8,323 nt of DNA from Bacteroidales bacterium UBA6229 (GCA_002440975.1 DJWN01000060.1:1-8323), one strand, 5' to 3'. Shown: positions 1 through 7,264, numbered from the stretch's first letter. Translations and numbers: made by a program. Notes: generated from the sequence alone by a model not told the origin.

Positions 1-977
1 TGATTTTGGAAGAAGGCATGAATGTACGCGTGGTGGTGCTTCCCGAAGGGGAAGACCCTGATTCCTTTGTGCGTAAAAACCGCACGGCAGACGTGGAAGC
101 GTTTATTCAAAAGCAATCAAAAGATTTTATCAGTTTCAAAACAGACCTGCTTTTGAAAGAAAGCGCCAACGACCCCATCAAAAAGGCTGGATTGGTAAAG
201 GAAATCGTGCACACCATCTCGCTTATTCCCGATCCCATTTATCGCACAGTTTACATCAAAGAGTGCAGCCGCATGCTGGATGTAGCCGAAAACACCCTGA
301 TGAATGAGCTGAATAAGCTCTTGCGGCAAAAGTTGAAAAAGGATCTTGGAAATGCCATTCCAGAGCCATCTACCGAACACCAGCCGCAGCAAGAAGAAGC
401 CAAAAGACCAGAGGACGATTTGCCTCCCGGATATCATCAGGAACGCGAACTGGTGAAATTGTTGTTGCACTATGCTGATGAACAAATTACACAGGAAACA
501 CAGGATGAAGAAGGATTTCCTGTTCAATACACTGAATCATTGGCGGCTTATGTAATCAATGATTTAAAGAATGATCATTTGCGCTTTCACGATGCTACAC
601 ATCAAAAAATATTGGACATCTATGCTCATTCGCTCGACGAGGGGACAATACCCGAAACACAAGTTTTTATTTCGAGTCCCGAGCCTGATATTGCGCTCCT
701 GGCCAGCGATTTATTGAGCACGCCTTATGAGCTTCACGACTGGAAACGGAAGAATATTTTTGTTAAAACAGAATTGGAAGTGCTACCCGTTATGCTTGAC
801 AATGCATTGCTGATGTACAAAAAAAGAATACTGGAATCGCGCAGAGATCAGCTTAATACACAAATAAAAGCCGAGGATGATCAGGATAAGCAACTGGTGA
901 TGATTCATCAAAAAATGAAGATTGAAAAAAAACTAATAATCATCAATGGCATTCTGGGATCGGTTATTACAAAATAG
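1..977 (+). CDS. dnaG: DNA primase DnaG, C-terminal part (5' end outside window)
   Basis: Primase makes the short RNA primers for chromosome replication and docks on the replicative helicase DnaB through its C-terminal domain. The reading frame is open to the left edge (first whole codon at base 3), so the TTG at base 6 is an internal codon and not the start; the zinc-binding domain and most of the RNAP-like/TOPRIM core are missing. The visible part begins at the end of the TOPRIM core with the family motif LPEGEDPDSF, followed by a helical linker with the typical stretch 'DPIKKAGLVKEIV...LIPDPIYRTVYIKECSR', then a variable Gln/Glu/Pro-rich linker and a helical DnaB-binding domain ending in 'GILGSVITK'. 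This arrangement matches Bacteroidota DnaG as I recall it. The gene ends with TAG. It is convergent with the - strand unit that follows, and no U-tailed terminator is visible on its own strand. The family call is firm; the upstream part cannot be judged. Confidence 0.94.
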   Translation, partial: ILEEGMNVRVVVLPEGEDPDSFVRKNRTADVEAFIQKQSKDFISFKTDLLLKESANDPIKKAGLVKEIVHTISLIPDPIYRTVYIKECSRMLDVAENTLMNELNKLLRQKLKKDLGNAIPEPSTEHQPQQEEAKRPEDDLPPGYHQERELVKLLLHYADEQITQETQDEEGFPVQYTESLAAYVINDLKNDHLRFHDATHQKILDIYAHSLDEGTIPETQVFISSPEPDIALLASDLLSTPYELHDWKRKNIFVKTELEVLPVMLDNALLMYKKRILESRRDQLNTQIKAEDDQDKQLVMIHQKMKIEKKLIIINGILGSVITK

Positions 978-1001
978 TATCAGCAGCTTAAACCTAAGCA
1001 T

Positions 1002-1045
1002 AAAAAACCGGAAACCTATTCTTTTGATCGAATCGACTTCCGGTT
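1002..1045 (-). terminator. Intrinsic terminator of the 1002-1374 minus-strand unit
   Basis: An 8-bp perfect inverted repeat, AACCGGAA (1038-1045) and TTCCGGTT (1006-1013), encloses a 24-base loop. On the - strand the second arm runs straight into six T residues (1002-1007), which is the form of a Rho-independent terminator. On the + strand the same hairpin is followed by CAGCC, so it would not work as a U-tailed terminator for dnaG. The long loop is a weakness; part of it (TCGA-A-TCGA) may fold further. A second small hairpin, GCTTA-AACC-TAAGC (986-999), lies just beyond it, next to the dnaG stop. Confidence 0.7.
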
Positions 1046-1374
1046 CAGCCTTCATCAGCCATAGCTAACGAATTCTGGCAAGCTTGCGAGCGGTCTGTTC
1101 ATTCGGGCTTTCGCCTCCTGTGTTGCCGCAATCGGATTTAGTTTTCTGTTTGTTGCCGTAACAACACCCTTACTCACTTTCCATTTTAGCGTTTTGACAA
1201 TTTTGACTCACTTTTCAGTTTGTCTTGTCATCGCATCAGGCTTTTTTTGATGCTCCTCAACGACAAAACGTTCCTTTCGGTGTGTTTGCCTATTGATGCA
1301 GAAACATTTAGAAGAACGCTTTTGCAAGTGGTCTTCAAGCTTCTTCATCATTGCCTGGTTTTTGCTCACTTGCT
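1002..1374 (-). ncRNA. Candidate orphan transcript of about 370 nt (structured RNA or tiny-ORF RNA)
   Basis: Seen: this stretch lies between a consensus Bacteroidota promoter and a U-tailed terminator on the - strand and contains no ORF over about 53 codons. By hand count its GC rises from about 32% upstream of the promoter to about 42-55% inside. The predicted 5' end falls on the first base of a 7-bp helix (1367-1373 with 1324-1330). Other possible helices are 1314-1320 with 1267-1273, a two-part hairpin (1225-1231 with 1260-1266, and 1233-1238 with 1248-1253), and a GGC-GAAA-GCC tetraloop hairpin near 1107-1116. Internal repeats are TGTTGCCG(C/T)AA at 1121 and 1151, exactly 30 bases apart, and ACTCACTTT at 1172 and 1206. 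Known: its length resembles RNase P RNA or tmRNA, but neither family's conserved motifs are present. Inference: an independent small RNA gene. Alternatives are a short-peptide mRNA, a decayed gene, or an intergenic repeat. I do not recognise it. Confidence 0.45.
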
Positions 1375-1378
1375 GACA

Positions 1379-1409
1379 CAAATGTAAGCAATCTGATACC
1401 GTTTGTCAA
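1379..1409 (-). promoter_or_regulatory. Bacteroidota-type promoter TTG-N20-TACATTTG
   Basis: On the - strand, TTG (1409-1407, within TTGACAAAC) is followed by 20 bases and then TACATTTG (1386-1379). This is an exact match to the phylum's -33/-7 consensus (TTG, 19-21 bases, TAnnTTTG) recognised by its primary sigma factor. Transcription would start near 1372-1375, after the tadA stop codon and pointing towards dnaG. No recognised gene lies downstream, so the promoter most likely serves the orphan unit at 1002-1374. Confidence 0.68.
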
Positions 1410-1452
1410 TAAAATAACGGGCTTTCTTATTCACTATCAATCAACAAGACTT

Positions 1453-1490
1453 ATTAACAATGGTTAACAACTCATGAATGACTTGTTAAC
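1453..1490. repeat. Three helically phased TTAACAA sites (two direct, one inverted)
   Basis: ATTAACAA (1453-1460) and GTTAACAA (1463-1470) are direct repeats 10 bases apart. TTGTTAAC (1483-1490) is the inverted copy, centred 20 bases further on. The last two form an 8-bp inverted repeat around a 12-base spacer. Spacing by one and two helical turns places all three on the same face of the DNA, which suits binding of a multimeric protein. The array lies 10 bases beyond the tadA stop codon and roughly 80-115 bases upstream of the predicted start of the 1002-1374 unit. It has no T tail, so it is a poor terminator. Any binding factor is unknown. Confidence 0.4.
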
Positions 1491-1500
1491 GCTGCATTTT

Positions 1501-1947
1501 TCAACGTCTTTGCTTAAAAAAAAGTTTAAGCATACTAATACTTTCTTCTTCGAGCAAACCTTTTTGAACTTCTGTTTTTGGATGAAGCAAATTGCCAAAA
1601 CGCAAAAATCCTCCTTTTGCATCACTGGCTGCCCACACTACTTTAGCGAACTGTGCGTGACAGAGTGCCCCCGCACACATTGGGCAAGGCTCGAGTGTGA
1701 CGTAAAGTGTGCATTCGCTGAGGTATTTGGCTCCAAAATGATTGGCCGCAGCAGTAATGACAAGCATTTCGGCATGGGCCGTAACATCCTGCAATTGCTC
1801 TGTTTGGTTGTGTGCCCGGGCAATGATCGTATTGTTGCAAACCACCACAGCACCTATGGGAACTTCGCCTTCTGATTCGGCTTTTGCTGCTTCTTTTAAA
1901 GCTTGCTGCATGAAATAAGTATCTGAAAATATGGTGAGTTTTTCCAT
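1501..1947 (-). CDS. tadA: tRNA-specific adenosine deaminase TadA
   Basis: TadA deaminates adenosine 34 in the anticodon of tRNA-Arg(ACG) to inosine so that one tRNA can read CGU, CGC and CGA codons; it acts in the cytoplasm as a homodimer. The 148-residue product has the full cytidine/deoxycytidylate deaminase zinc site: HAE at 58-60 (His58 zinc ligand, Glu60 proton shuttle) and PCPMC at 87-91 (Cys88 and Cys91 zinc ligands). It also has the substrate-binding Asn47 and the TadA-type context 'EGEVPIGAVVV' at 26-36 and 'DVTAHAEM' at 54-61. The length is normal for the phylum. The ATG lies one base after the TAA of the symporter gene (ATG TAA A ATG), so translation is probably coupled and the gene depends on the operon promoter. 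A guanine deaminase is the main alternative, but the HAEM/PCPMC context favours TadA. Confidence 0.93.
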   Translation of the reverse strand: MEKLTIFSDTYFMQQALKEAAKAESEGEVPIGAVVVCNNTIIARAHNQTEQLQDVTAHAEMLVITAAANHFGAKYLSECTLYVTLEPCPMCAGALCHAQFAKVVWAASDAKGGFLRFGNLLHPKTEVQKGLLEEESISMLKLFFKQRR

Positions 1948-1948
1948 T

Positions 1949-3376
1949 TTACATTTTTTTAGTCTGGGAGATTGTGAAAATCAAAACTATAGCAGCAACA
2001 ATAAAAGCCGGAATAAAAGATGATTTGGGTTCAAATTGTTGTGGCGCGATCACCCCCCAAACAAAAAATCCCGTATTCACCACAAAACCACTTAACACGC
2101 TCCATAATGCCGCCCCGTGATAGTGCTGTGCATCAGTACGCAGCAATGCCAAAACCGTTACCGGAACAAAAATCACAATCGTGCCAATGCCAACCACCAT
2201 CAAATCCACGATATCAGGTAGCAAGAGTGCCATCACCAATGCAACTGTTCCAAAAACCAAAGTCATCACCCTGATTTGTTTTTGGACGCGTATCAAATCA
2301 TCCATGCTTTTACGACACCAACCACTAAAATCGCGCACAGCAGAAATAGCGATGATATTTAAAAAACTGTCTCCCGACGACATCAATGCAGCCAGCATAC
2401 CTGTGATGGCAAAAGCCAGAAAAAATTGTGTACCATGCTGCGCAAGAAACAGATAAGTAGCATCATTGGCATTGATTTGATCGCCAAACGAAATACGAAC
2501 ACTCATGCCCACCAATGGAAAAATGAGATAAAAAGGCAACATTCCAATACCACTCCAAAAGCTGGCACGACGGGCGGTTTTGGCGTTTTTGGCCGAAAGT
2601 ATGCGCTGCCAGATATCCATCCTTACCAAAACAGAAGGCGCCAGAAATAACAGTAAACCAATTAAAAATGTCCAGCCGTAAAAACTTCCGTTAAGCATAT
2701 TGGCAGGTAGTTCGCTTAAGCGGTTAAAGTTTTCGGTATCCGTAAAAATTCCAGGTAGAAAGATAAAAAAGATCAAAATTAAGATCACCACAAATTGTAT
2801 CATATCGGTGTAGATCACACCGGATAATCCTGAAATAGCGGTATAACCAATCACTATCACTGCCGATAGCACTGCTGCCGACTGATAGCCCCATCCCAAA
2901 CCAAACTTCAGCAAACTGGCCATCCCAACAAACTGTGCTGACAGCAAAAAGAAGAAAATGAAAATGTTTACCCCGCTCACCAGCACTGAAAAGCTACGAT
3001 CAAATCCGGAAAAAGATTGCTGATTTCCAAATTTTTGACTGAATCGACTAATTAAAAACTGTGGAAAGGAATAAATCTTTTCTTGCGCTCCCCAATCTCT
3101 GATCTTTCCGGCATAGCGCATCATCAGCATGAAACCCAGCACATAAGCCAGCCCAATTCCAACAGCTGCAAAACCAGAACTATAACCCATAGCAATCAGG
3201 CCAATAGAAGTTCCACCACCAACAAAAGTGGCCAAAATTGTAAAAACCAAAGGCAGCAGGCGGGTGCTGCGGTTGTTAACCAGATAAGTTTCGGGATTGC
3301 TGCTTTTCAGATGACGGAAAGCCAATAGTAAAACCACGATCAGGTAAACCGCCATCCAAAAAAGCAACCAATTCAT
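1949..3376 (-). CDS. Sodium:solute symporter (SSS/SLC5 family), substrate unknown
   Basis: An inner-membrane secondary transporter that couples uptake of an organic solute to the sodium gradient. The 475-residue product is hydrophobic throughout, with about 13 predicted membrane spans, as expected for the family. TM1 (about 2-20) is followed by the glycine-rich stretch 'FVGGGTSIGL' (51-60), the TM1-like core region of the LeuT fold. The family segment 'GLSGVIYTDMIQ' (183-194) is present, as are 'WQRILSAKNAKTARR' (256-270) and the second SSS signature 'GMLAALMSSGDSFLN' (326-340), whose Ser333/Ser334 fall at the expected Na2 sodium site. The start is the ATG 7 bases after the stop of the propeller gene; an internal Met8 is possible but would cut TM1. 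Substrate specificity (sugar, amino acid, proline, choline or other) cannot be read from sequence. Its neighbour, a secreted propeller protein, hints at nutrient capture, but that is inference. Confidence 0.92.
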   Translation of the reverse strand: MNWLLFWMAVYLIVVLLLAFRHLKSSNPETYLVNNRSTRLLPLVFTILATFVGGGTSIGLIAMGYSSGFAAVGIGLAYVLGFMLMMRYAGKIRDWGAQEKIYSFPQFLISRFSQKFGNQQSFSGFDRSFSVLVSGVNIFIFFFLLSAQFVGMASLLKFGLGWGYQSAAVLSAVIVIGYTAISGLSGVIYTDMIQFVVILILIFFIFLPGIFTDTENFNRLSELPANMLNGSFYGWTFLIGLLLFLAPSVLVRMDIWQRILSAKNAKTARRASFWSGIGMLPFYLIFPLVGMSVRISFGDQINANDATYLFLAQHGTQFFLAFAITGMLAALMSSGDSFLNIIAISAVRDFSGWCRKSMDDLIRVQKQIRVMTLVFGTVALVMALLLPDIVDLMVVGIGTIVIFVPVTVLALLRTDAQHYHGAALWSVLSGFVVNTGFFVWGVIAPQQFEPKSSFIPAFIVAAIVLIFTISQTKKM

Positions 3377-3383
3377 GCTGATG

Positions 3384-6113
3384 CTATTCTTTAATTATTA
3401 TCTGGGTAAACTGCTGATTGCCATTATTCAAGCGTAAAACATACTGACCTGATGGTAAATGTTTTAAATCAAGCTGTAAAGTATTTTCAGTTTGCAAAAA
3501 CAGCTTTTTACTCATAACCATTTTTCCCTGCATATCAAGGATTTGCAAATCAAAGTCACCTTCGAGATGGGTTTTAAAACCTGCAAAATCTGTCACAGGA
3601 TTGGGGTAAACTTTTAAGAAAGCCGTTTCGGATTGATTCTCGCTTTCGAAAGTATAAATATCTTTTTCCCAAGCCGTTGTAAACAAGCCCCTGCCATGCG
3701 TTGCAGCAATTACCGTATTATCACTCAGGCGCATACGCAACATATCTATTCTCACATTTCCCATGCCTTCTGTGGCTGGTTCCCAAACCGGCTCTGCTTC
3801 AAAAAGCATATTGGTAGTCCAGATGCCTGTTTCGGTTGCCAGCATGGCCTGTTCTGAATTTTCGGGATGCAGAATCGCCCAGCGAACTGGCATATCCGGA
3901 AGATTTCCTTCGCGCTCCAGCCAGTTTTCGCCCCCGTCAAAAGTGAGCCAAATACTCGAAACGCCATAATTGGAAAAACTTACAAGCAGGGTGTCCTCTG
4001 ATCCTCCAATGGCAACAGCCGAAACGCTCGCCAAAGGAAAATCGAGGCTTCCAATTTCGGTAGTTGTAGGAATGGCATGGGCATTTTTAACTTTATAAAG
4101 CCTTCCTGATCCCGTACCAGCAAAAATAGTACTGTTTCCAAGTGTGGAATGTTGCGACCAGGCAATATGTGAGAACGGAATCGTATTAAAAGTGCCGAGG
4201 TCAACGAAACCTCCGGATACCTCACTGCCAATGTTCGTTACACGATAAATCCTTCCAGCATAATTGCCCAAAAAATCTACTGCATTGGCATATAGAATAT
4301 TATTGATGTAATCATAATCAGCCGGCGAAACAAAAGTTCCGGAGCCACCATCTATGTAATCATATTGATTGTTGTTCTTGTAAAAATAATACCTGTTGTA
4401 ATACACAGAAGTCATATACAGGTTTGCTTCATTCTGATCCCAAAAACAAGCCGCACCATCACCTCCGCTCAACATATCATTGATATCAAGTGTATTGCCT
4501 GTATATTTTAAACTTCCATTATCCTGCAAACCACCTAACATCTGCACGCTTCCAGCTGTTGGATTGATAGCGCCACTATAGAACTGAAGCGTGTTGAAGT
4601 TTTGGTTGCGCTCTGTAAAAGTTGGGATACTCAAATGGGCATTTTCAGAAAGAAAAACACCGCCATCACAACCAAAAATAGCTGTTGCAGGATCATCAGG
4701 CCTGAAAGCTATCTGATGCTGATCGGCATGAACATACTCATCACCACCGCCATAATACATCAGTATCCAATCAGAGATATGATTCCAGCTTTGGCCGCCG
4801 TTTGAGCTTTTCCAAAGATCCAGCCCACCGGAAAATAACGCATTAGGATCATCGGGCTGCACCTTTAGGATAAAGGCATGCCAGGCCAGTGTGCTCCAGT
4901 CATTTGCGGGTTTGTTCATTGTTGACCAGGTTTCACCTCCATCGGTTGATTTGGCCATATAACGACCACGATAATGATAAAATCCATTGGAGCTTTCTAT
5001 ATAGCCGGCAGCAAATTGCGCATAGACAATATCCGGATTACTGGGTGCGCTTGCCACAATGGTACGGGCAGGAATATTGTAGTAGCTTTCGCTATCTATC
5101 AGGGTATTATAATCCTCAAAAGCCGTCCAACTGCCTGAAGTTCCTTCATCCGACCACAAAATCGTTGCTCCGCCCTTGAGTTGCAAGTTTTCGGTTGTTC
5201 CCACAAAAATTCGTCCATTCGAAGCTATTTCTATCATGGCCGGTGCATAAGGTTCATCCGTTTCAGGAATTAAAGGCAATACCTGTTGCCAGCTTTCGCC
5301 TCCATCTGTTGAGCGATACAAACCGTCTGATGGCTCACTTTGATGATCGGCACCCTGATAATTTCCTGAAACCACAGCGGTATAAATTACACCAACGCCA
5401 TCTTCGTCGCGCACTTTAACGTCAGTTACATAGGCAAAATCAGCAGTTGAAGGAATTATTTCCCAGGTATCTCCTCCGTCTTCTGATTTAAAAACTCCCA
5501 TTCCCAGGCCGCTGGATTCGCGGTAAATGATACGCGCAGTTTGTGCCTCACCTGTTCCGGCATACATCACCATTGGATCTGTAGGATCATAAGTGAGGCT
5601 GCTGATGGCCATATTGGGATAAAAATCACCAAAAGGTTCCCAGTCTTCACTCAGGTCGAGGATGTCGTAATTTACCCACAATCCTCCCGTGACACCGCCG
5701 GCAAAAACTTTCTTTCCCTGGCTGTCGTTGGGATCGAAGAGTAGGGCGCGCGTACGACCACCCATATCGGCGCGGGTTCCTTCCCACATCAAATTGCGAC
5801 TGCGGGTGGACTGGGTTTCCAGCATTTGCGCCTGCTCGTAAGCAGCATATTGCCGTTTAACGGGTACGACACCCAAAGCCGGATCAAGGGTTTGAAAATA
5901 GTTCTGCAACGCAGCAACGTCTGGCCGATCAACTTTAGCAATAGTATCCAGTTTGCGCGATTGCGTTGGAATTTGTTTCATTACTTCATGTAATTGCTTT
6001 TCGTAAGCTGTTCTTTTCGATTCCTTTTTATAATCCTGAATTACAGTATTTAACAACACGATTGCAAGTATAATCAACACGATATAACTGCTGATCCGGA
6101 AAGTTTTTTTCAT
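3384..6113 (-). CDS. T9SS-secreted Asp-box (BNR/VPS10-like) beta-propeller protein
   Basis: A 909-residue protein expected to cross the inner membrane by Sec and the outer membrane by the type IX system. An N-terminal hydrophobic helix (about 9-26) follows MKKTFR; a charged helical segment (about 27-100) leads into 'GGRTRALLFDP' (118-128), a usual opening of these propellers. Asp-box motifs (SxDGGxTW) are at 209-217, 267-275, 388-396, 435-443 and 723-731, with a degenerate one near 320-329. Other family marks are 'HADQH' (462-466), 'GGLQDNG' (527-533) and 'THGRGLF' (805-811). The C-terminal T9SS type A sorting domain runs from about 834 (VYPNPV 835-840) to the end. Such propellers resemble sialidase and sortilin folds, but no sialidase catalytic set (Arg triad, Asp, Tyr/Glu) was identified, so a binding or scaffold role is as likely as catalysis. 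It is the first gene of the operon with the symporter and tadA. The specific function is unknown. Confidence 0.9.
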   Translation of the reverse strand: MKKTFRISSYIVLIILAIVLLNTVIQDYKKESKRTAYEKQLHEVMKQIPTQSRKLDTIAKVDRPDVAALQNYFQTLDPALGVVPVKRQYAAYEQAQMLETQSTRSRNLMWEGTRADMGGRTRALLFDPNDSQGKKVFAGGVTGGLWVNYDILDLSEDWEPFGDFYPNMAISSLTYDPTDPMVMYAGTGEAQTARIIYRESSGLGMGVFKSEDGGDTWEIIPSTADFAYVTDVKVRDEDGVGVIYTAVVSGNYQGADHQSEPSDGLYRSTDGGESWQQVLPLIPETDEPYAPAMIEIASNGRIFVGTTENLQLKGGATILWSDEGTSGSWTAFEDYNTLIDSESYYNIPARTIVASAPSNPDIVYAQFAAGYIESSNGFYHYRGRYMAKSTDGGETWSTMNKPANDWSTLAWHAFILKVQPDDPNALFSGGLDLWKSSNGGQSWNHISDWILMYYGGGDEYVHADQHQIAFRPDDPATAIFGCDGGVFLSENAHLSIPTFTERNQNFNTLQFYSGAINPTAGSVQMLGGLQDNGSLKYTGNTLDINDMLSGGDGAACFWDQNEANLYMTSVYYNRYYFYKNNNQYDYIDGGSGTFVSPADYDYINNILYANAVDFLGNYAGRIYRVTNIGSEVSGGFVDLGTFNTIPFSHIAWSQHSTLGNSTIFAGTGSGRLYKVKNAHAIPTTTEIGSLDFPLASVSAVAIGGSEDTLLVSFSNYGVSSIWLTFDGGENWLEREGNLPDMPVRWAILHPENSEQAMLATETGIWTTNMLFEAEPVWEPATEGMGNVRIDMLRMRLSDNTVIAATHGRGLFTTAWEKDIYTFESENQSETAFLKVYPNPVTDFAGFKTHLEGDFDLQILDMQGKMVMSKKLFLQTENTLQLDLKHLPSGQYVLRLNNGNQQFTQIIIKE

Positions 6114-6202
6114 TTTTTGAAAGGTTTTATAATTGTTTAAAAATCTTCAGGGTGATACTCGCGAAGCCTAAAATCGCTTAATAACAGGAACAATCTCAGA
6201 GA

Positions 6203-6232
6203 CAAAAGTAAACAATCACTGAAACAGGACAT
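6203..6232 (-). promoter_or_regulatory. Probable promoter of the propeller-symporter-tadA operon
   Basis: The 158-base gap 6114-6271 carries, on the - strand, TACTTTTG (6210-6203), a full match to the Bacteroidota -7 element TAnnTTTG. Nineteen bases upstream is ATG (6232-6230) in place of the consensus TTG, one mismatch. Transcription would begin near 6197, giving a leader of about 84 bases before the ATG at 6113. The reductase gene ends at 6272 and no clear terminator follows it, so some read-through from upstream is possible. No strong Shine-Dalgarno sequence precedes the ATG; an A-rich leader is usual in this phylum. Confidence 0.45.
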
Positions 6233-6271
6233 TTAACTGATCATTTTCTTTTTTGCCCATAAAATCAAAGC

Positions 6272-7264
6272 TTAGTCTTCGGATAAGACCTGATCAATTT
6301 CATTTAACTCATCTGCTTCAAAATTTGTGTTTTGAAGTGATTTTAGATTTGCTTCCAATTGAGCGGTGCTGCTGGCTCCAATTAAAACACTCGTTATCCT
6401 GGCATCTTTCAGCAGCCATGCCAGGGCCATTTGCGCCAGACTTTGATTTTTGTTTTGCGCGATATTATTGAGCTTCACAATTTTATGATAAACCCGATCC
6501 ACCTGTTCTTTCGTAAGGAAAACTTCGCGGGCAGCACGCGAATCGTTGGGAATACCCTTGAGGTAACGATCTGTGAGCAAGCCCTGCGCCAGAGGAGAAT
6601 AGGCAACACATCCAACACCTTCATTTTCAAGCAGATTGATTAAGTCACTTTCGACCCAACGATCAAACATCGAATAGCGTGCCTGGTGAATCAGGCATGG
6701 CGTTCCCAATTCGCGAAGCAAATGAAAAGCTTTTTTGCTCGCCTCAGCAGGATAATTGGAAATACCTGCATACAAAGCTTTACCAGATTTTACGGCATCT
6801 GAAAGGGCGGTCATTGTTTCTTCCAGAGGCGTTTCGGGATCGAAGCGATGCGAATAGAAAATATCCACATAATCCAGCCCTATGCGATTCAGGCTCTGAT
6901 CAAGGCTGGAAAGCAAATATTTGCGGCTTCCCCAATCACCATAAGGGCCAGGCCACATGCTGTAACCAGCTTTAGTGGAAATAATCAATTCATCACGAAA
7001 AGGTTTCAGGTTGCGCAAGAGTATTTTCCCAAAATTTGTTTCGGCACTTCCCGGCGGGGGTCCATAATTGTTGGCCAGATCAAAATGTGTAATACCCTGA
7101 TCAAAAGCCTTTAGAATAATTTTTTCAGCCATTTCAAAATTGTCGATATCGCCAAAATTATGCCACAAACCCAGCGATAAAGCCGGAAGTTTTAGCCCGG
7201 ATCGACCAGAGCGGTTATAAAGCATTTGATCGTATCGCGTTGAAGCGGGTTGATAATTAATCAT
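6272..7264 (-). CDS. yghZ: Aldo/keto reductase, YghZ/Gpr type
   Basis: An NADPH-dependent oxidoreductase of the aldo/keto reductase superfamily, with a cytoplasmic TIM barrel. The sequence closely follows E. coli YghZ (Gpr, reported to reduce L-glyceraldehyde 3-phosphate and methylglyoxal) from end to end: 'LPALSLGLWHNFG' (26-38), 'THFDLANNYGPPPGSAE' (59-75), 'DELIISTKAGY' (91-101), 'DIFYSHR' (134-140), 'SPLAQGLL' and the cofactor-phosphate region 'SVLIGAS' near the C-terminus. The catalytic tetrad is complete: Asp62, Tyr67, Lys98, His139. At 330 residues it is slightly shorter than the E. coli protein, lacking its last tail. The ATG at 7264 is preceded by an in-frame stop five codons upstream with no other start between, and the N-terminus aligns with YghZ, so the start is secure. 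The physiological substrate in this organism is inferred, not shown. It stands 48 bases after the ATPase gene on the same strand. Confidence 0.92.
   Translation of the reverse strand: MINYQPASTRYDQMLYNRSGRSGLKLPALSLGLWHNFGDIDNFEMAEKIILKAFDQGITHFDLANNYGPPPGSAETNFGKILLRNLKPFRDELIISTKAGYSMWPGPYGDWGSRKYLLSSLDQSLNRIGLDYVDIFYSHRFDPETPLEETMTALSDAVKSGKALYAGISNYPAEASKKAFHLLRELGTPCLIHQARYSMFDRWVESDLINLLENEGVGCVAYSPLAQGLLTDRYLKGIPNDSRAAREVFLTKEQVDRVYHKIVKLNNIAQNKNQSLAQMALAWLLKDARITSVLIGASSTAQLEANLKSLQNTNFEADELNEIDQVLSED

Noticed and set aside
117..527. A 136-residue - strand frame rich in hydrophobic residues.
   Set aside because: It is a mirror of the dnaG coding strand, whose protein is clearly conserved; the apparent hydrophobicity comes from complementing Lys and Glu codons.
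1233..1253. A + strand terminator for dnaG, because GCATCA...TGATGC contains seven Ts.
   Set aside because: The T run is in the loop, not after the stem, and it lies over 250 bases beyond the dnaG stop.
1002..1374. RNase P RNA (rnpB) or tmRNA (ssrA), suggested by the size of about 370 bases.
   Set aside because: The RNase P core strings (GGAAAGUCC, ACAGAA in the right context) and the tmRNA tRNA-like ends and tag ORF are not present on this strand.
1440..1490. A replication origin with DnaA boxes, suggested by AT-rich repeats near dnaG.
   Set aside because: The repeats are TTAACAA, not TTATCCACA-like, and there is no dnaA, unwinding region or box cluster.
1474..1875. A 133-residue + strand reading frame.
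   Set aside because: It lies almost wholly antisense to tadA, whose zinc-site motifs are intact, and it has no recognisable features.
4602..5419. Several + strand frames of 67-96 residues.
   Set aside because: All are shadows of the propeller gene, with no start context or known domains.
3384..6113. Annotation as a true sialidase.
   Set aside because: Asp boxes alone define the fold, not the activity; no arginine triad or catalytic Tyr/Glu pair could be identified.
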